DNA of 6,469 nucleotides from Lutispora sp. (lineage in GTDB: Bacteria; Bacillota; Clostridia; Lutisporales; Lutisporaceae): positions 1 to 6,469 of the forward strand of contig JAUQXG010000037.1 of the NCBI GenBank assembly GCA_030834765.1, given 5' to 3'. Positions 1-6,469 of the stretch are shown piece by piece (positions within the stretch are counted from its first letter, which is position 1; every line of letters starts with the position of its first letter). The position numbers and the translations under genes were made by a program. The notes under the pieces were generated by a model. That model was not told the origin of the DNA. It did not search any database and saw nothing but the letters and a program-made list of their open reading frames with translations.

Positions 1-588
1 TTTTGCTTCAAAGCTATTAGCATCATGTGAATACGAAATCTTTTCCACTAAAGAATAATGTGGATTTGATAAAAATAATTTTGCATAATCCATTTTATAG
101 CTAAAAAGCCCTTCATAATGCTTATAAGCCCTTTTTGCAGAAAAATTATAGTCAAAATCAATGATTGCTAAAAAACCATTATCTTTTAATACTCTATCTG
201 CCTCATAAACAACTTTAGTAAGAAGCTTTCTATCTATTAAATATAAGCAAAACCCAAATATAACAATATCAAAATGCTCATCTTCATAAGATAAATTATC
301 AGCAGTCCCTATTTTAAGTTCTAAATCAGAATAAAGTGTTTTACCAATTTCGATGGCTTTAGATGATGGATCTATTCCATACCCCATACAGCCTGTTTTC
401 ATTTCTAAATAATTTAGATTATATCCATTAGAACATCCGATCTCTAAAATTCTCATGTCAGCATTCATATATCTTTCTAATGCTCTATATCCTAATTTAG
501 TATTATTCAATGCTTCTTTATTTCTTAAATACCAGTTATTTCCCTCTATATTTGAAAAAACAGATTTTTGATTGAATTCTTTATCCAT
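1..588 (-). CDS. Class I SAM-dependent methyltransferase, 3' end cut by window edge
   Basis: This minus-strand frame opens with ATG at 588-586 and stays open for 196 codons to the left edge, so the C-terminus is missing. AGAGG lies 8 bases upstream of the ATG, and the gene starts 19 bases after the cytidylyltransferase stop, so the two are almost certainly co-transcribed. The Rossmann methyltransferase signature is clear. Motif I is LEIGCSNG (residues 48-55) for SAM binding. The acidic end of strand 2 is GIDPSSKAI (71-79). An Asp (D97) sits in the adenine-binding region, and FDIVIFGFCLYLID (106-119) corresponds to motif IV. DRVLKDNGFLAIID (131-144) is the usual helix and strand after it. The N-terminal NWYLRNKEAL segment (18-27) resembles methyltransferases that I associate with surface-glycan loci. 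From context I infer that it methylates the flagellin sugar or its side chain. The substrate is not shown by the sequence. Confidence 0.9.
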   Translation of the reverse strand, partial: MDKEFNQKSVFSNIEGNNWYLRNKEALNNTKLGYRALERYMNADMRILEIGCSNGYNLNYLEMKTGCMGYGIDPSSKAIEIGKTLYSDLELKIGTADNLSYEDEHFDIVIFGFCLYLIDRKLLTKVVYEADRVLKDNGFLAIIDFDYNFSAKRAYKHYEGLFSYKMDYAKLFLSNPHYSLVEKISYSHDANSFEAK

Positions 589-607
589 AACAATTACCTC
601 TTCTTTT

Positions 608-1369
608 TTATGTATTTACTAATTTATCAGTAGCCAGTGACTTTTTATACCCCTCATTAATATCATACATATTATTTACTTCAGTTAACTTTGGATTTTT
701 ATCCATGAACTCTATAATTTCATCAAGAGAAAACTTTTCCTTCCCAATTCCCTGATATATGGCTCTTATTAATTCAAAGTCTTCAGGACAATCCAAAGTA
801 AGACGATAATTCGGATATAGCTTGTCTGCCTTGATATTTAATTTTGCAAACTCCTCATTTGCTTTAATATAAGGGGTTACATGCTCTCTCTCAGATATTA
901 GCTTTGCATTAATCCATGATTGTTTCAAAGATTTAAATGAAAAAACTTCAACATCTGTTCCGTCAGGATAAGTATATTCTAGCGTATTTGAAACATAGTC
1001 ATAATTATTATGTAAATATACATCAATAACCTTATCAATAATTTTAGCATCATGAAGAGGGCAGTCAGCCGTAATTCTGACAACAACATCCTCATCCTTC
1101 AATCCTTGAATATATGCTGCCTTGTAAAATCTATCTAAAACGTCATCTTTACTACCTCTAAAAAATATTACTTGATTATTTAAACAGAATTCTTCAATTT
1201 TATCATCTTCAACTTCTGTTGTAGTTGCTACTATAATCCTATTTATTAATATACTCGCTCTGACTCTCTCAACAACATGCTGCAAAATCGGTTTATTCAT
1301 AATGCTCATCAATACCTTCCCCGGCAACCTAGTAGAACTCATTCTTGCTTGAATGATTGCAATTATCAT
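608..1369 (-). CDS. SpsF-like cytidylyltransferase (sugar nucleotidyltransferase)
   Basis: This complete 253-residue protein is close to the usual length of the SpsF/cytidylyltransferase family. It starts at ATG 1369, preceded by AGGATGTGA, which differs at one base from the ideal AGGAGGTGA. The nucleotide-binding N-terminus IIAIIQARMSSTRLPGKVL (residues 2-20) is the family hallmark. Further landmarks are RITADCPL, YPDGTDVEVFS, SEREHVTPYI and YRLTLDCPEDFELI, in the expected order, and a C-terminal FSLDEIIEFM...NEGYKKSL tail. Family members transfer a nucleotide, typically CMP, onto a sugar acid. Bacillus subtilis SpsF belongs to the legionaminic acid branch. Beside two Maf proteins, the likely product is a CMP-nonulosonate that serves as the Maf donor, but the exact sugar cannot be read from the sequence. 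The gene lies 23 bases after the second maf and 19 before the methyltransferase. No key motif is missing. Confidence 0.9.
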   Translation of the reverse strand: MIIAIIQARMSSTRLPGKVLMSIMNKPILQHVVERVRASILINRIIVATTTEVEDDKIEEFCLNNQVIFFRGSKDDVLDRFYKAAYIQGLKDEDVVVRITADCPLHDAKIIDKVIDVYLHNNYDYVSNTLEYTYPDGTDVEVFSFKSLKQSWINAKLISEREHVTPYIKANEEFAKLNIKADKLYPNYRLTLDCPEDFELIRAIYQGIGKEKFSLDEIIEFMDKNPKLTEVNNMYDINEGYKKSLATDKLVNT

Positions 1370-1392
1370 TTATCTCACATCCTAATTAACTA

Positions 1393-3288
1393 TTAATGAT
1401 TATAATCATTGCTACCTTCATTACCTGTGTAATCAAGTATATATTCATACATCTTTTTTAAATAGGGTTCAAAAATACGAATCTCATTTTTAGAGTTATT
1501 TATAAATATTTCAAATTCCTCTGAAACATTCTTCGCTCGCTTGATAATGTCCATTTCTTTTGATAAATTTTGGATTTTTTTCAACAATATTTCTGTTTGA
1601 ACAGTATTGATTGCCAGCAAAAATACTTCATAAAATTTATTTCTCATAAGCTTGCTGAATTCTTTTGAAAATCCATTTAATAACCTGTTAACACTCTTTT
1701 CTTTTCTAGAATAGTTAACTTTTTTAAGTTCTTCATTCCTTTTCTCAAGATTTTTTAATATTTCTGTAGCATTATCAAATTCTTCCTTCATCTTTTGACT
1801 TTGATCAAGAAGATATTTATTATCATATTTTATTTTATCAGAATCATACCAATCTTTTTGTACTACTGATTTATTTAGCTTATTATTAATTATACTTTCT
1901 AATGTTTCATATGCTGTACCTTCAATTTTAGCCCCACCTCTAGTAGCATTGATAACATTTGTCATTTTAGCATAACTGATTGCTAAGCTTGTTTGCCTCC
2001 TCATAGTATCTAGCACATCTTTTGTGTATACCATACCCCCATCAACGCTTTCTGTTAAAAACATTTCTTTCCTGTCATTATCACTCATTAGGGATTTTCT
2101 TTCTTCATACAAGTCAATTCCATCTGAATAATATCGGTCATTTTTAAATGCAAAATTTTGTCCAACCAATATTATTGGATCGAATTTCAGTTTGTGAAGT
2201 AACTGAAGAGTAGTTATTGCTACAGACGGAGCTGAGTTAACCGTTTTGAACTCGTCCCCATTTTCTAGTCTTAAATAATAAGAGGCAATAGTATCTCTGG
2301 TTATTAAATGATGAAACATCTTAGAATTATAGCTGCTTACTACTTTATGGTACAAGGCTGGACTAAAGCATAAGGGTATATCATTATCACTTTTTTCAAA
2401 AACTATTTTGTATAAATCATAATTTGTCTCATCAGCATCTAAAGCAAAGATAGCATCAGGTTTTATGCCATTTTCTATTAAAGAATATAAAGCAGATCCT
2501 ACTGAAAAAATATAAGCAAGCCCTCTTTGCTTAATAAATCTCAAATTTTCCAATTCCTCATTTAAAGACGGTCCTGCGGAAACAAGTATTGCAGGCTTAT
2601 CTTTAAAGCATTTATTATCCATATGTAAAATATTTGGCGTTTTTATTAAATATTTATAATTTTCAAGACTATTTAACATCCACATTCTTTCAAGAGAATA
2701 TTTAGTCCTATTATTTATTCTCCTATCCTTTATTGAATTCAAGAGCCTGTTTGAGAACTCCTTATATTCAATATTGTATAACTTTTCAATGCTTGGCAGA
2801 TTTACTAAAACTAAACTTTCATCAAATTTTTGAAAGAAAGCATGTTTAACTAGTTCACTTTCCTCAAAAAAGTTATCGATATAAATACTTTGCAAATTAT
2901 TAATGGAAAAAACTCTAAGTGATATATGACATAAAAAATGATATAAAATCAATGGGTCAGGCTCATATATAGAATATTTAACTTCAGGATATTTCTTAGT
3001 ATATGCCTTTATCAAATACCCTAAGCCTATTCCATAGAACAGTATATGCTTATCATCACTAATCTCATTTAAGCTTGCTAATTTTTCTGCCTCAGTTTCA
3101 GGATCATATTTGCTATGTACAAACATATTAATTCCATTTCTTTTTATTTCCATGGTTTTTAAACCACTTCTTGTTTCAACGATTTTAATTTTATTTTCAT
3201 CACAAGCATTTGCAAAGTCATAAAGCTTATCCCAATTAATTCCTTGAAAGATGCTTTTTAATATTTTAATGTTTTCATCTAAATACAT
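1393..3288 (-). CDS. Maf-type flagellin glycosyltransferase (DUF115/MptE-like), second copy
   Basis: This is a 631-residue protein of the motility-associated factor family, whose members glycosylate flagellin in the cytoplasm before export. An N-terminal helical stretch (about 1-31) is absent from its upstream paralogue. A Rossmann-like domain follows, with FYGIGLGYLIKAY at about 84-96 and YEPDP near 108. The central MptE-like domain begins at KPAILVSAGPSL (about 231-242) and includes LAYIFSVGSA, PDAIFALDADETN (about 277-289), SAPSVAI and ILVGQNFAF (about 373-381). TRGGAKIEGT (about 449-458) closes the core. The remaining 170 residues are Lys/Glu-rich and probably helical, partly coiled coil. 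AAGGAG at 3304-3299 serves two adjacent starts, GTG 3291 and ATG 3288. I chose ATG, and the alternative adds one residue. Where the upstream copy has DPGE this one has DADE, so donor or acceptor preference may differ. No signal peptide or membrane segment is visible. Confidence 0.92.
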   Translation of the reverse strand: MYLDENIKILKSIFQGINWDKLYDFANACDENKIKIVETRSGLKTMEIKRNGINMFVHSKYDPETEAEKLASLNEISDDKHILFYGIGLGYLIKAYTKKYPEVKYSIYEPDPLILYHFLCHISLRVFSINNLQSIYIDNFFEESELVKHAFFQKFDESLVLVNLPSIEKLYNIEYKEFSNRLLNSIKDRRINNRTKYSLERMWMLNSLENYKYLIKTPNILHMDNKCFKDKPAILVSAGPSLNEELENLRFIKQRGLAYIFSVGSALYSLIENGIKPDAIFALDADETNYDLYKIVFEKSDNDIPLCFSPALYHKVVSSYNSKMFHHLITRDTIASYYLRLENGDEFKTVNSAPSVAITTLQLLHKLKFDPIILVGQNFAFKNDRYYSDGIDLYEERKSLMSDNDRKEMFLTESVDGGMVYTKDVLDTMRRQTSLAISYAKMTNVINATRGGAKIEGTAYETLESIINNKLNKSVVQKDWYDSDKIKYDNKYLLDQSQKMKEEFDNATEILKNLEKRNEELKKVNYSRKEKSVNRLLNGFSKEFSKLMRNKFYEVFLLAINTVQTEILLKKIQNLSKEMDIIKRAKNVSEEFEIFINNSKNEIRIFEPYLKKMYEYILDYTGNEGSNDYNH

Positions 3289-3298
3289 CACCTAGCAA

Positions 3299-3304
3299 CT
3301 CCTT
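3299..3304 (-). promoter_or_regulatory. Ribosome binding site of the second maf gene, ambiguous start
   Basis: The minus strand reads AAGGAG here. It lies 7 bases before a GTG (3291) and 10 bases before an ATG (3288) in the same frame, adjacent to each other. Seven bases is the more usual spacing and ATG the more usual codon, so the start cannot be settled. The difference is a single residue. Confidence 0.7.
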
Positions 3305-3359
3305 CTATGATGTTTCTTATTTCGAAAAACCTTATTTCATTATCAAAATGATAAATTTA

Positions 3360-5099
3360 TTAAACCTGTACAATTTCTTTTCCAATTTTATTGAATAGTT
3401 CATATGATGTAATCATATCATTTTCACAATCTATTAAAAACTTTGCCAGCTTATAAATAGATTCTTGTTGATTGTTATTCTTTTTAGACAGTCTTACTTC
3501 ATTAACAATGTTCTCACTGTTGTAAAAATTCATAGGATAAACAAATGCTTTAAAATAATTATTATTTATAACTTTTTTACAGACCTCAAAATCATCATTA
3601 AAACACCAATTTTCTGAAGAGTTGTTAAAAGTATAAGTATCCTTGAGCTTTTTAATCATTTCTTTCAATGCACAATATTCTTGATTGAAATTATTGTACA
3701 TATCTTGTAAATATTTGATATCAATGTTACTTGTACTATTCTTATACCAATCAGGATCAACTGTGATTCCCTTCAACCTTTCTTCAATTAATGTTTTTAA
3801 TTGGATAAAATAAGTACCCAAAATTTCTGCACCACTTTTGGTAGTATTGATTATTTCTACATTCTTATGTTTATTTATTACTTCCTCAAAATCTAATCTA
3901 AAATTATTAAGTGAAGCGGTGGTATTAACATAACCGCCTTCTGCAGCTTTAACCTTAAAAGTATTGTCCAAATCATATTTAATTCCGCTGCCTACCTCAC
4001 CAAACATTCCATAATCAACCCCATCGGAATAGTATTGATTATTTTCAAAAGCAAGATTTTGACCTACAAATATAATTGGATTAAACTCTAATTTAATTAA
4101 TACTTCCAATATAACAACAGCAACAGAGCTAGCATCTTCTACAGTCGTTAATTCTTTATTATCGCTATATCTTATCAAGCAAGATGAAATTGTATCCTTA
4201 TTTGTTATAAAGTGAAGCTTTGATCCCTGATACATCTGTGCCGTATTGTACCCCACTGTTGTTGCAAATACCAAAGGTATATCAATAATGCTATTATCCT
4301 TAACTTTTTTGAATACTTCAAAATTTGTTTCACCAGGATCAATGCTCCATGCAGCATCAGGAAAAACATTGTTTTCTACCAATGTACTTATGGCAGATCC
4401 AGCAGAAAATATATAAGCTAATCCATTTTTTTTAATAATTTTCAGATTTTCAATCTCATAGTCAAGCGAAGGTCCTGCCGATACAATAATTGCAGGCTTA
4501 TTTCTAAATGCTGATCTCTCCAAATTAAATATGTCTGTCGTACTAATGATTTCCGAAAAATTTTGCATCACATTCTTCGTCCATATCTTTTGAAAAGCTT
4601 TTCTTGTTCGGCTCTTTAAAGAATAGTCCTGCATATAATGTCCATAATCAGAATAAAATTTTTTATATTGATCTTGGAAACTTTTTTCATAACTTGGCAA
4701 GATTATAAACATAGGGCTAATACTGCTACCTATATTTCTCTCTATCAGCTCATCAACATTATCCGTACTATCCAAAAATATAGTCGCCTTTAGCCTGTCA
4801 GTTACTGTATTCTCCAGTCCTTTTCTTGACACTATAGCTTTAAAAACATTATGTTGAGGTTCAATTATTATATAATCCTTATCCGAATAGAACTTTATAA
4901 ATACATCAATATGATAGCCTAAACCCATTCCCCAAAAAATCACCATATCAGAGTTCTCTATCTGTCTATTCACACCAGAAATCAATTTTTCAGCTTCATC
5001 GATAGGATTGTATTTACTATGAATATAGCCTTTTTTGCCGTTTTTTTCTATCAACATAGTCTCAATCCCACTTTTAGACTTTTCAAATGTGATTTTCAT
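3360..5099 (-). CDS. Maf-type flagellin glycosyltransferase (DUF115/MptE-like), first copy
   Basis: This is a 579-residue protein of the Maf/DUF115 family, expected to transfer an activated sugar to flagellin Ser/Thr residues in the cytoplasm. ATG 5099 follows AGAGGA with ordinary spacing, 24 bases after the stop of the preceding gene. The first domain contains GYIHSKYNPIDEAEKL (24-39) and VIFWGMGLGYHID (53-65), with IIEPQ at 78-82. The central MptE-like domain runs from KPAIIVSAGPSL (201-212) through LAYIFSAGSA, PDAAWSIDPGETN (247-259), DASSVAVVILEVL and IIFVGQNLAF (342-351) to NTTKSGAEILGT (418-429). In a hand-made ungapped alignment of residues 199-266 with the second copy, 39 of 68 positions are identical. 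The C-terminal 130 residues are much less alike. It lacks the N-terminal cap of about 31 residues found on the second copy, and the upstream stop codon leaves no room for one. Runs of seven and eight A occur in the coding strand (5047-5041 and 4433-4426). Confidence 0.92.
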   Translation of the reverse strand: MKITFEKSKSGIETMLIEKNGKKGYIHSKYNPIDEAEKLISGVNRQIENSDMVIFWGMGLGYHIDVFIKFYSDKDYIIIEPQHNVFKAIVSRKGLENTVTDRLKATIFLDSTDNVDELIERNIGSSISPMFIILPSYEKSFQDQYKKFYSDYGHYMQDYSLKSRTRKAFQKIWTKNVMQNFSEIISTTDIFNLERSAFRNKPAIIVSAGPSLDYEIENLKIIKKNGLAYIFSAGSAISTLVENNVFPDAAWSIDPGETNFEVFKKVKDNSIIDIPLVFATTVGYNTAQMYQGSKLHFITNKDTISSCLIRYSDNKELTTVEDASSVAVVILEVLIKLEFNPIIFVGQNLAFENNQYYSDGVDYGMFGEVGSGIKYDLDNTFKVKAAEGGYVNTTASLNNFRLDFEEVINKHKNVEIINTTKSGAEILGTYFIQLKTLIEERLKGITVDPDWYKNSTSNIDIKYLQDMYNNFNQEYCALKEMIKKLKDTYTFNNSSENWCFNDDFEVCKKVINNNYFKAFVYPMNFYNSENIVNEVRLSKKNNNQQESIYKLAKFLIDCENDMITSYELFNKIGKEIVQV

Positions 5100-5123
5100 A
5101 CTGAATTCCTCTCGATTTATAGT

Positions 5124-5747
5124 TTAGTTACATTTTTGAGGATTAGCATCTAATTTGCCAGGAATTAATTGTTGAAGTGCATCATACATATCAGAAAATC
5201 TTTCAGATATCTCATATTTCAAAATATCAGCTATCAAAACATTATCCATATTCATAATCGCTTCATTCAAATCTGATATATTATTTTCCAAGCTTTTAGT
5301 CAAAGAATAAAAGTCAGACCACGCGACTCTATCAAAAAAGTTGTAAGATTGATTTATATTAGACGAAGTAGATAAAATCCAGCTTAAGCCTTCCAATAAT
5401 TGGCTTAAGCCATCAATACTTTCATTATCTTTGGCCCCTAAATAAAAATCATTTGCTATATTATCAATTATAGGCAATGCACTAAAAATATATTGAGAAG
5501 TCGAACTCAATATATTTTTAAATAATTCTTCCTTTGTAAGAAAATGGACATCAATTCTATTTATTGTGTCTATGTTATCTTTTATATATCCTTCGTAATC
5601 ATCATATATTATAGCTGAATCAATATCCATATAGTCAATTATCAGGTCATGCCCCTTTGCATATTCAAATATATCAGCGCATATTTTATCCAAATCAATT
5701 TCTCTATCATAATTAATAATGTTTTCATTAAGCTTTAATTGAATCAT
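5124..5747 (-). CDS. Uncharacterised protein, first gene of the glycosylation operon
   Basis: I do not recognise this 207-residue protein. The ATG at 5747 is preceded by GGAGGG at 5761-5756 with 8 bases between. An in-frame TTG at 5780 would add 11 residues, but it lies at about the predicted transcription start and has no ribosome binding site of its own, so I reject it. The protein is acidic and soluble-looking, without signal peptide or membrane segment. Residues 1-72 alternate predicted strands (IQLKLN, SAIIYDD, INRIDVHFLT) with a helix (DLDKICADIFEYAK), a pattern that could be a small alpha/beta domain. Residues 73-195 look all-helical, with the landmarks SQYIFSALPIIDNIANDFYLG, LLEGLSWIL and MDNVLIADILKYEI. 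The context, between a flagellin with a SigD-like promoter and maf 24 bases downstream, suggests a cytoplasmic role in flagellin handling or glycosylation. That is inference from position only. Confidence 0.85.
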   Translation of the reverse strand: MIQLKLNENIINYDREIDLDKICADIFEYAKGHDLIIDYMDIDSAIIYDDYEGYIKDNIDTINRIDVHFLTKEELFKNILSSTSQYIFSALPIIDNIANDFYLGAKDNESIDGLSQLLEGLSWILSTSSNINQSYNFFDRVAWSDFYSLTKSLENNISDLNEAIMNMDNVLIADILKYEISERFSDMYDALQQLIPGKLDANPQKCN

Positions 5748-5755
5748 ACTTTTAA

Positions 5756-5761
5756 CCCTCC
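5756..5761 (-). promoter_or_regulatory. Ribosome binding site that fixes the start of the 207-residue protein
   Basis: The minus strand reads GGAGGG, 8 bases before ATG 5747. This is a near-ideal Shine-Dalgarno sequence and decides in favour of this ATG over the upstream in-frame TTG at 5780. Confidence 0.85.
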
Positions 5762-5785
5762 AGTTAATTATATCTAACAATTACT

Positions 5786-5812
5786 TTATCGGAAACTTTC
5801 ATCATATTCTTA
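5786..5812 (-). promoter_or_regulatory. Predicted sigma-28/SigD promoter of the glycosylation operon
   Basis: Reading the minus strand, TAAG (5812-5809) is followed by exactly 15 bases and then TCCGATAA (5793-5786). The sigma-28 consensus is TAAA-N15-GCCGATAA/T, so three of four and seven of eight positions agree (against the GCCGATAA form), with ideal spacing. Initiation about 7 bases downstream would give a leader of roughly 30 bases that contains the GGAGGG site. The element sits immediately after the flagellin terminator and before a five-gene block on the same strand. SigD drives late flagellar genes, including flagellin, which fits co-expression of flagellin and its modifying enzymes. 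This was identified by eye, with no transcript data. Confidence 0.7.
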
Positions 5813-5817
5813 ATAAC

Positions 5818-5862
5818 AAAAAATATATAAAACTCTGAATTAATCAGAGTTTTATATATTTT
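5818..5862 (-). terminator. Rho-independent terminator of the flagellin gene
   Basis: Positions 5820-5838 and 5844-5862 are perfect inverted repeats: a 19-bp stem with a 5-base loop. The core is CTCTGA/TCAGAG, flanked by AT pairs. On the minus strand the stem begins 7 bases after the flagellin stop and ends in a run of six T (5823-5818). The A/T-rich outer stem means it could also work weakly in the other direction, but no plus-strand gene needs it. It isolates the highly expressed flagellin transcript from the genes downstream, which then have their own promoter. Confidence 0.92.
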
Positions 5863-5869
5863 ATTTAAA

Positions 5870-6469
5870 TTATCTTAATAATGTTAATACGCTTTGTGGG
5901 TTCTGATTAGCTTGTGCAAGCATTGATGTTGATGCTTGATTTAATATGTTGAACTTAGTGAACGCCATCATTTCTTTTGCCATATCAGTGTCTCTTATTC
6001 TGGACTCTGATGCTTGTAGATTTTCAACTGTTGTTCCTAGGTTGTTTACTGTATGTTCTAATCTATTTTGTATAGCTCCTAGTTTTGCTCTTTCTGTACT
6101 CACATTCTTTATAGCATCTTCAACGGCACCCAATGTAGTTGTATTATCCCAGCTGCCTGTTACAGTAGCTAATGTAAAAGTGGTTACCGCACCGCTATCA
6201 AGCAATTGTAAATCAACACTTCCACCTGTTAGCAATGTTTTTCCGTTAAACGAGGTCTTATCTCTGATATTATCAATTTCTGCACCGAGCTTATCTAATT
6301 CTTCATCGATGTTATCTTTATCACCAGTATTATATGTTCCGTTTGCCTTTTGAACATTCAACTCTTTCATACGAACAAGCATATCACTGATTTCATTCAT
6401 TGCACCTTCTGCTGTTTGAATCAATGAAATACCATCTTGTGCGTTCTTTTGTGCTTGTTGAAGACCTCT
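5870..6469 (-). CDS. Flagellin, C-terminal 199 residues (5' end beyond the window)
   Basis: The frame is open from the right edge to TAA at 5872-5870. It begins inside the first helical region with RGLQQAQKNAQDGISLIQTA, which aligns with Bacillus subtilis Hag from about residue 57. The full protein should therefore be about 255 residues. Visible residues 1-80 form the N-terminal D1 region, with RMKELNVQ, EIDNI and TSFNGKTLL. Residues 81-115 are all that remains of the variable region, so the outer D2/D3 domains are essentially absent. Residues 121-199 are the conserved C-terminal D1/D0 part, with RAKLGAIQNRLEH, ESRIRDTDMAKEM, SMLAQANQNPQ and the terminal LLR. This is the filament subunit, exported by the flagellar type III system. 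Ten of 21 residues at 92-112 are Ser or Thr, and these are likely surface-exposed O-glycosylation sites for the adjacent Maf enzymes. The DNA looks richer in GC than the maf genes, as expected for high expression. Confidence 0.97.
   Translation of the reverse strand, partial: RGLQQAQKNAQDGISLIQTAEGAMNEISDMLVRMKELNVQKANGTYNTGDKDNIDEELDKLGAEIDNIRDKTSFNGKTLLTGGSVDLQLLDSGAVTTFTLATVTGSWDNTTTLGAVEDAIKNVSTERAKLGAIQNRLEHTVNNLGTTVENLQASESRIRDTDMAKEMMAFTKFNILNQASTSMLAQANQNPQSVLTLLR

Noticed and set aside
1395..1410. Perfect 16-base palindrome AATGATTATAATCATT at the 3' end of the second maf
   Set aside because: It is all A/T apart from two G/C pairs, encodes the last residues and part of the stop, and has no T-run after it. 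It is too weak for a terminator and unremarkable in this base composition.
3340..3354. Hairpin after the first maf gene as a terminator
   Set aside because: The stem has only 6 bp with one G-C pair and a 3-base loop, and no T-run follows on the minus strand. The downstream gene is in the same orientation and functionally linked.
3336..3375. Possible vegetative promoter before the second maf (GATAAT-like -10)
   Set aside because: No acceptable -35 hexamer lies 16-18 bases upstream. Such -10-like strings are common in DNA this AT-rich.
5753..5765. CsrA binding site over the GGAGGG of the operon leader
   Set aside because: There is a single GGA within an ordinary Shine-Dalgarno sequence and no clear hairpin presents it. 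This is not distinguishable from a normal ribosome binding site.
5748..5780. TTG start at 5780 for the 207-residue protein
   Set aside because: It would fall at or before the predicted transcription start and has no Shine-Dalgarno sequence, whereas ATG 5747 has GGAGGG at ideal spacing.
5946..6353. A plus-strand open frame of 135 codons opposite flagellin
   Set aside because: It lies antisense within the conserved flagellin C-terminal region, its translation has no recognisable features, and no ribosome binding site or promoter was seen. It is a shadow of the flagellin frame.
6422..6424. TTG at 6424 as a start codon for the flagellin frame
   Set aside because: The frame continues upstream to the window edge with perfectly conserved flagellin sequence (GLQQAQKNAQDGISL), so this codon is an internal Leu.

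Overview
The window is AT-rich DNA from a motile low-GC Firmicute. The flagellin type, the strong AGGAGG-like ribosome binding sites, the SigD-type promoter and the gene content suggest Clostridium or a close relative; the species cannot be fixed from the sequence. Everything convincing lies on the minus strand, so transcription runs from the right edge to the left edge. Coding density is high and no stretch over about 120 bases lacks a gene.

Region by region, in the direction of transcription: (1) 6469-5870 is the C-terminal 199 codons of a compact flagellin whose N-terminus lies beyond the right edge. (2) 5862-5818 is a near-perfect rho-independent terminator. (3) 5812-5786 is a good match to a sigma-28/SigD promoter. 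(4) Five tightly spaced genes follow: a 207-residue protein I do not recognise (5747-5124); two tandem but divergent Maf-type flagellin glycosyltransferases (5099-3360 and 3288-1393); an SpsF-like cytidylyltransferase (1369-608); and the first 196 codons of a class I SAM-dependent methyltransferase that runs off the left edge (588-1). Gene gaps are 24, 71, 23 and 19 bases, which suggests one operon.

Together this looks like the start of a flagellin glycosylation island. The cytidylyltransferase would activate a sugar, most plausibly a nonulosonic acid of the legionaminic/pseudaminic type, as its CMP derivative. The methyltransferase could decorate that sugar. The two Maf proteins would transfer it to Ser/Thr of the neighbouring flagellin in the cytoplasm before export. 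The SigD-like promoter would time this with late flagellar gene expression. The remaining sugar-synthesis genes (synthase, epimerase, aminotransferase) are not here and would be expected further left. The most open question is the role of the 207-residue first gene. The rest is a recognisable system in a slightly unusual arrangement.
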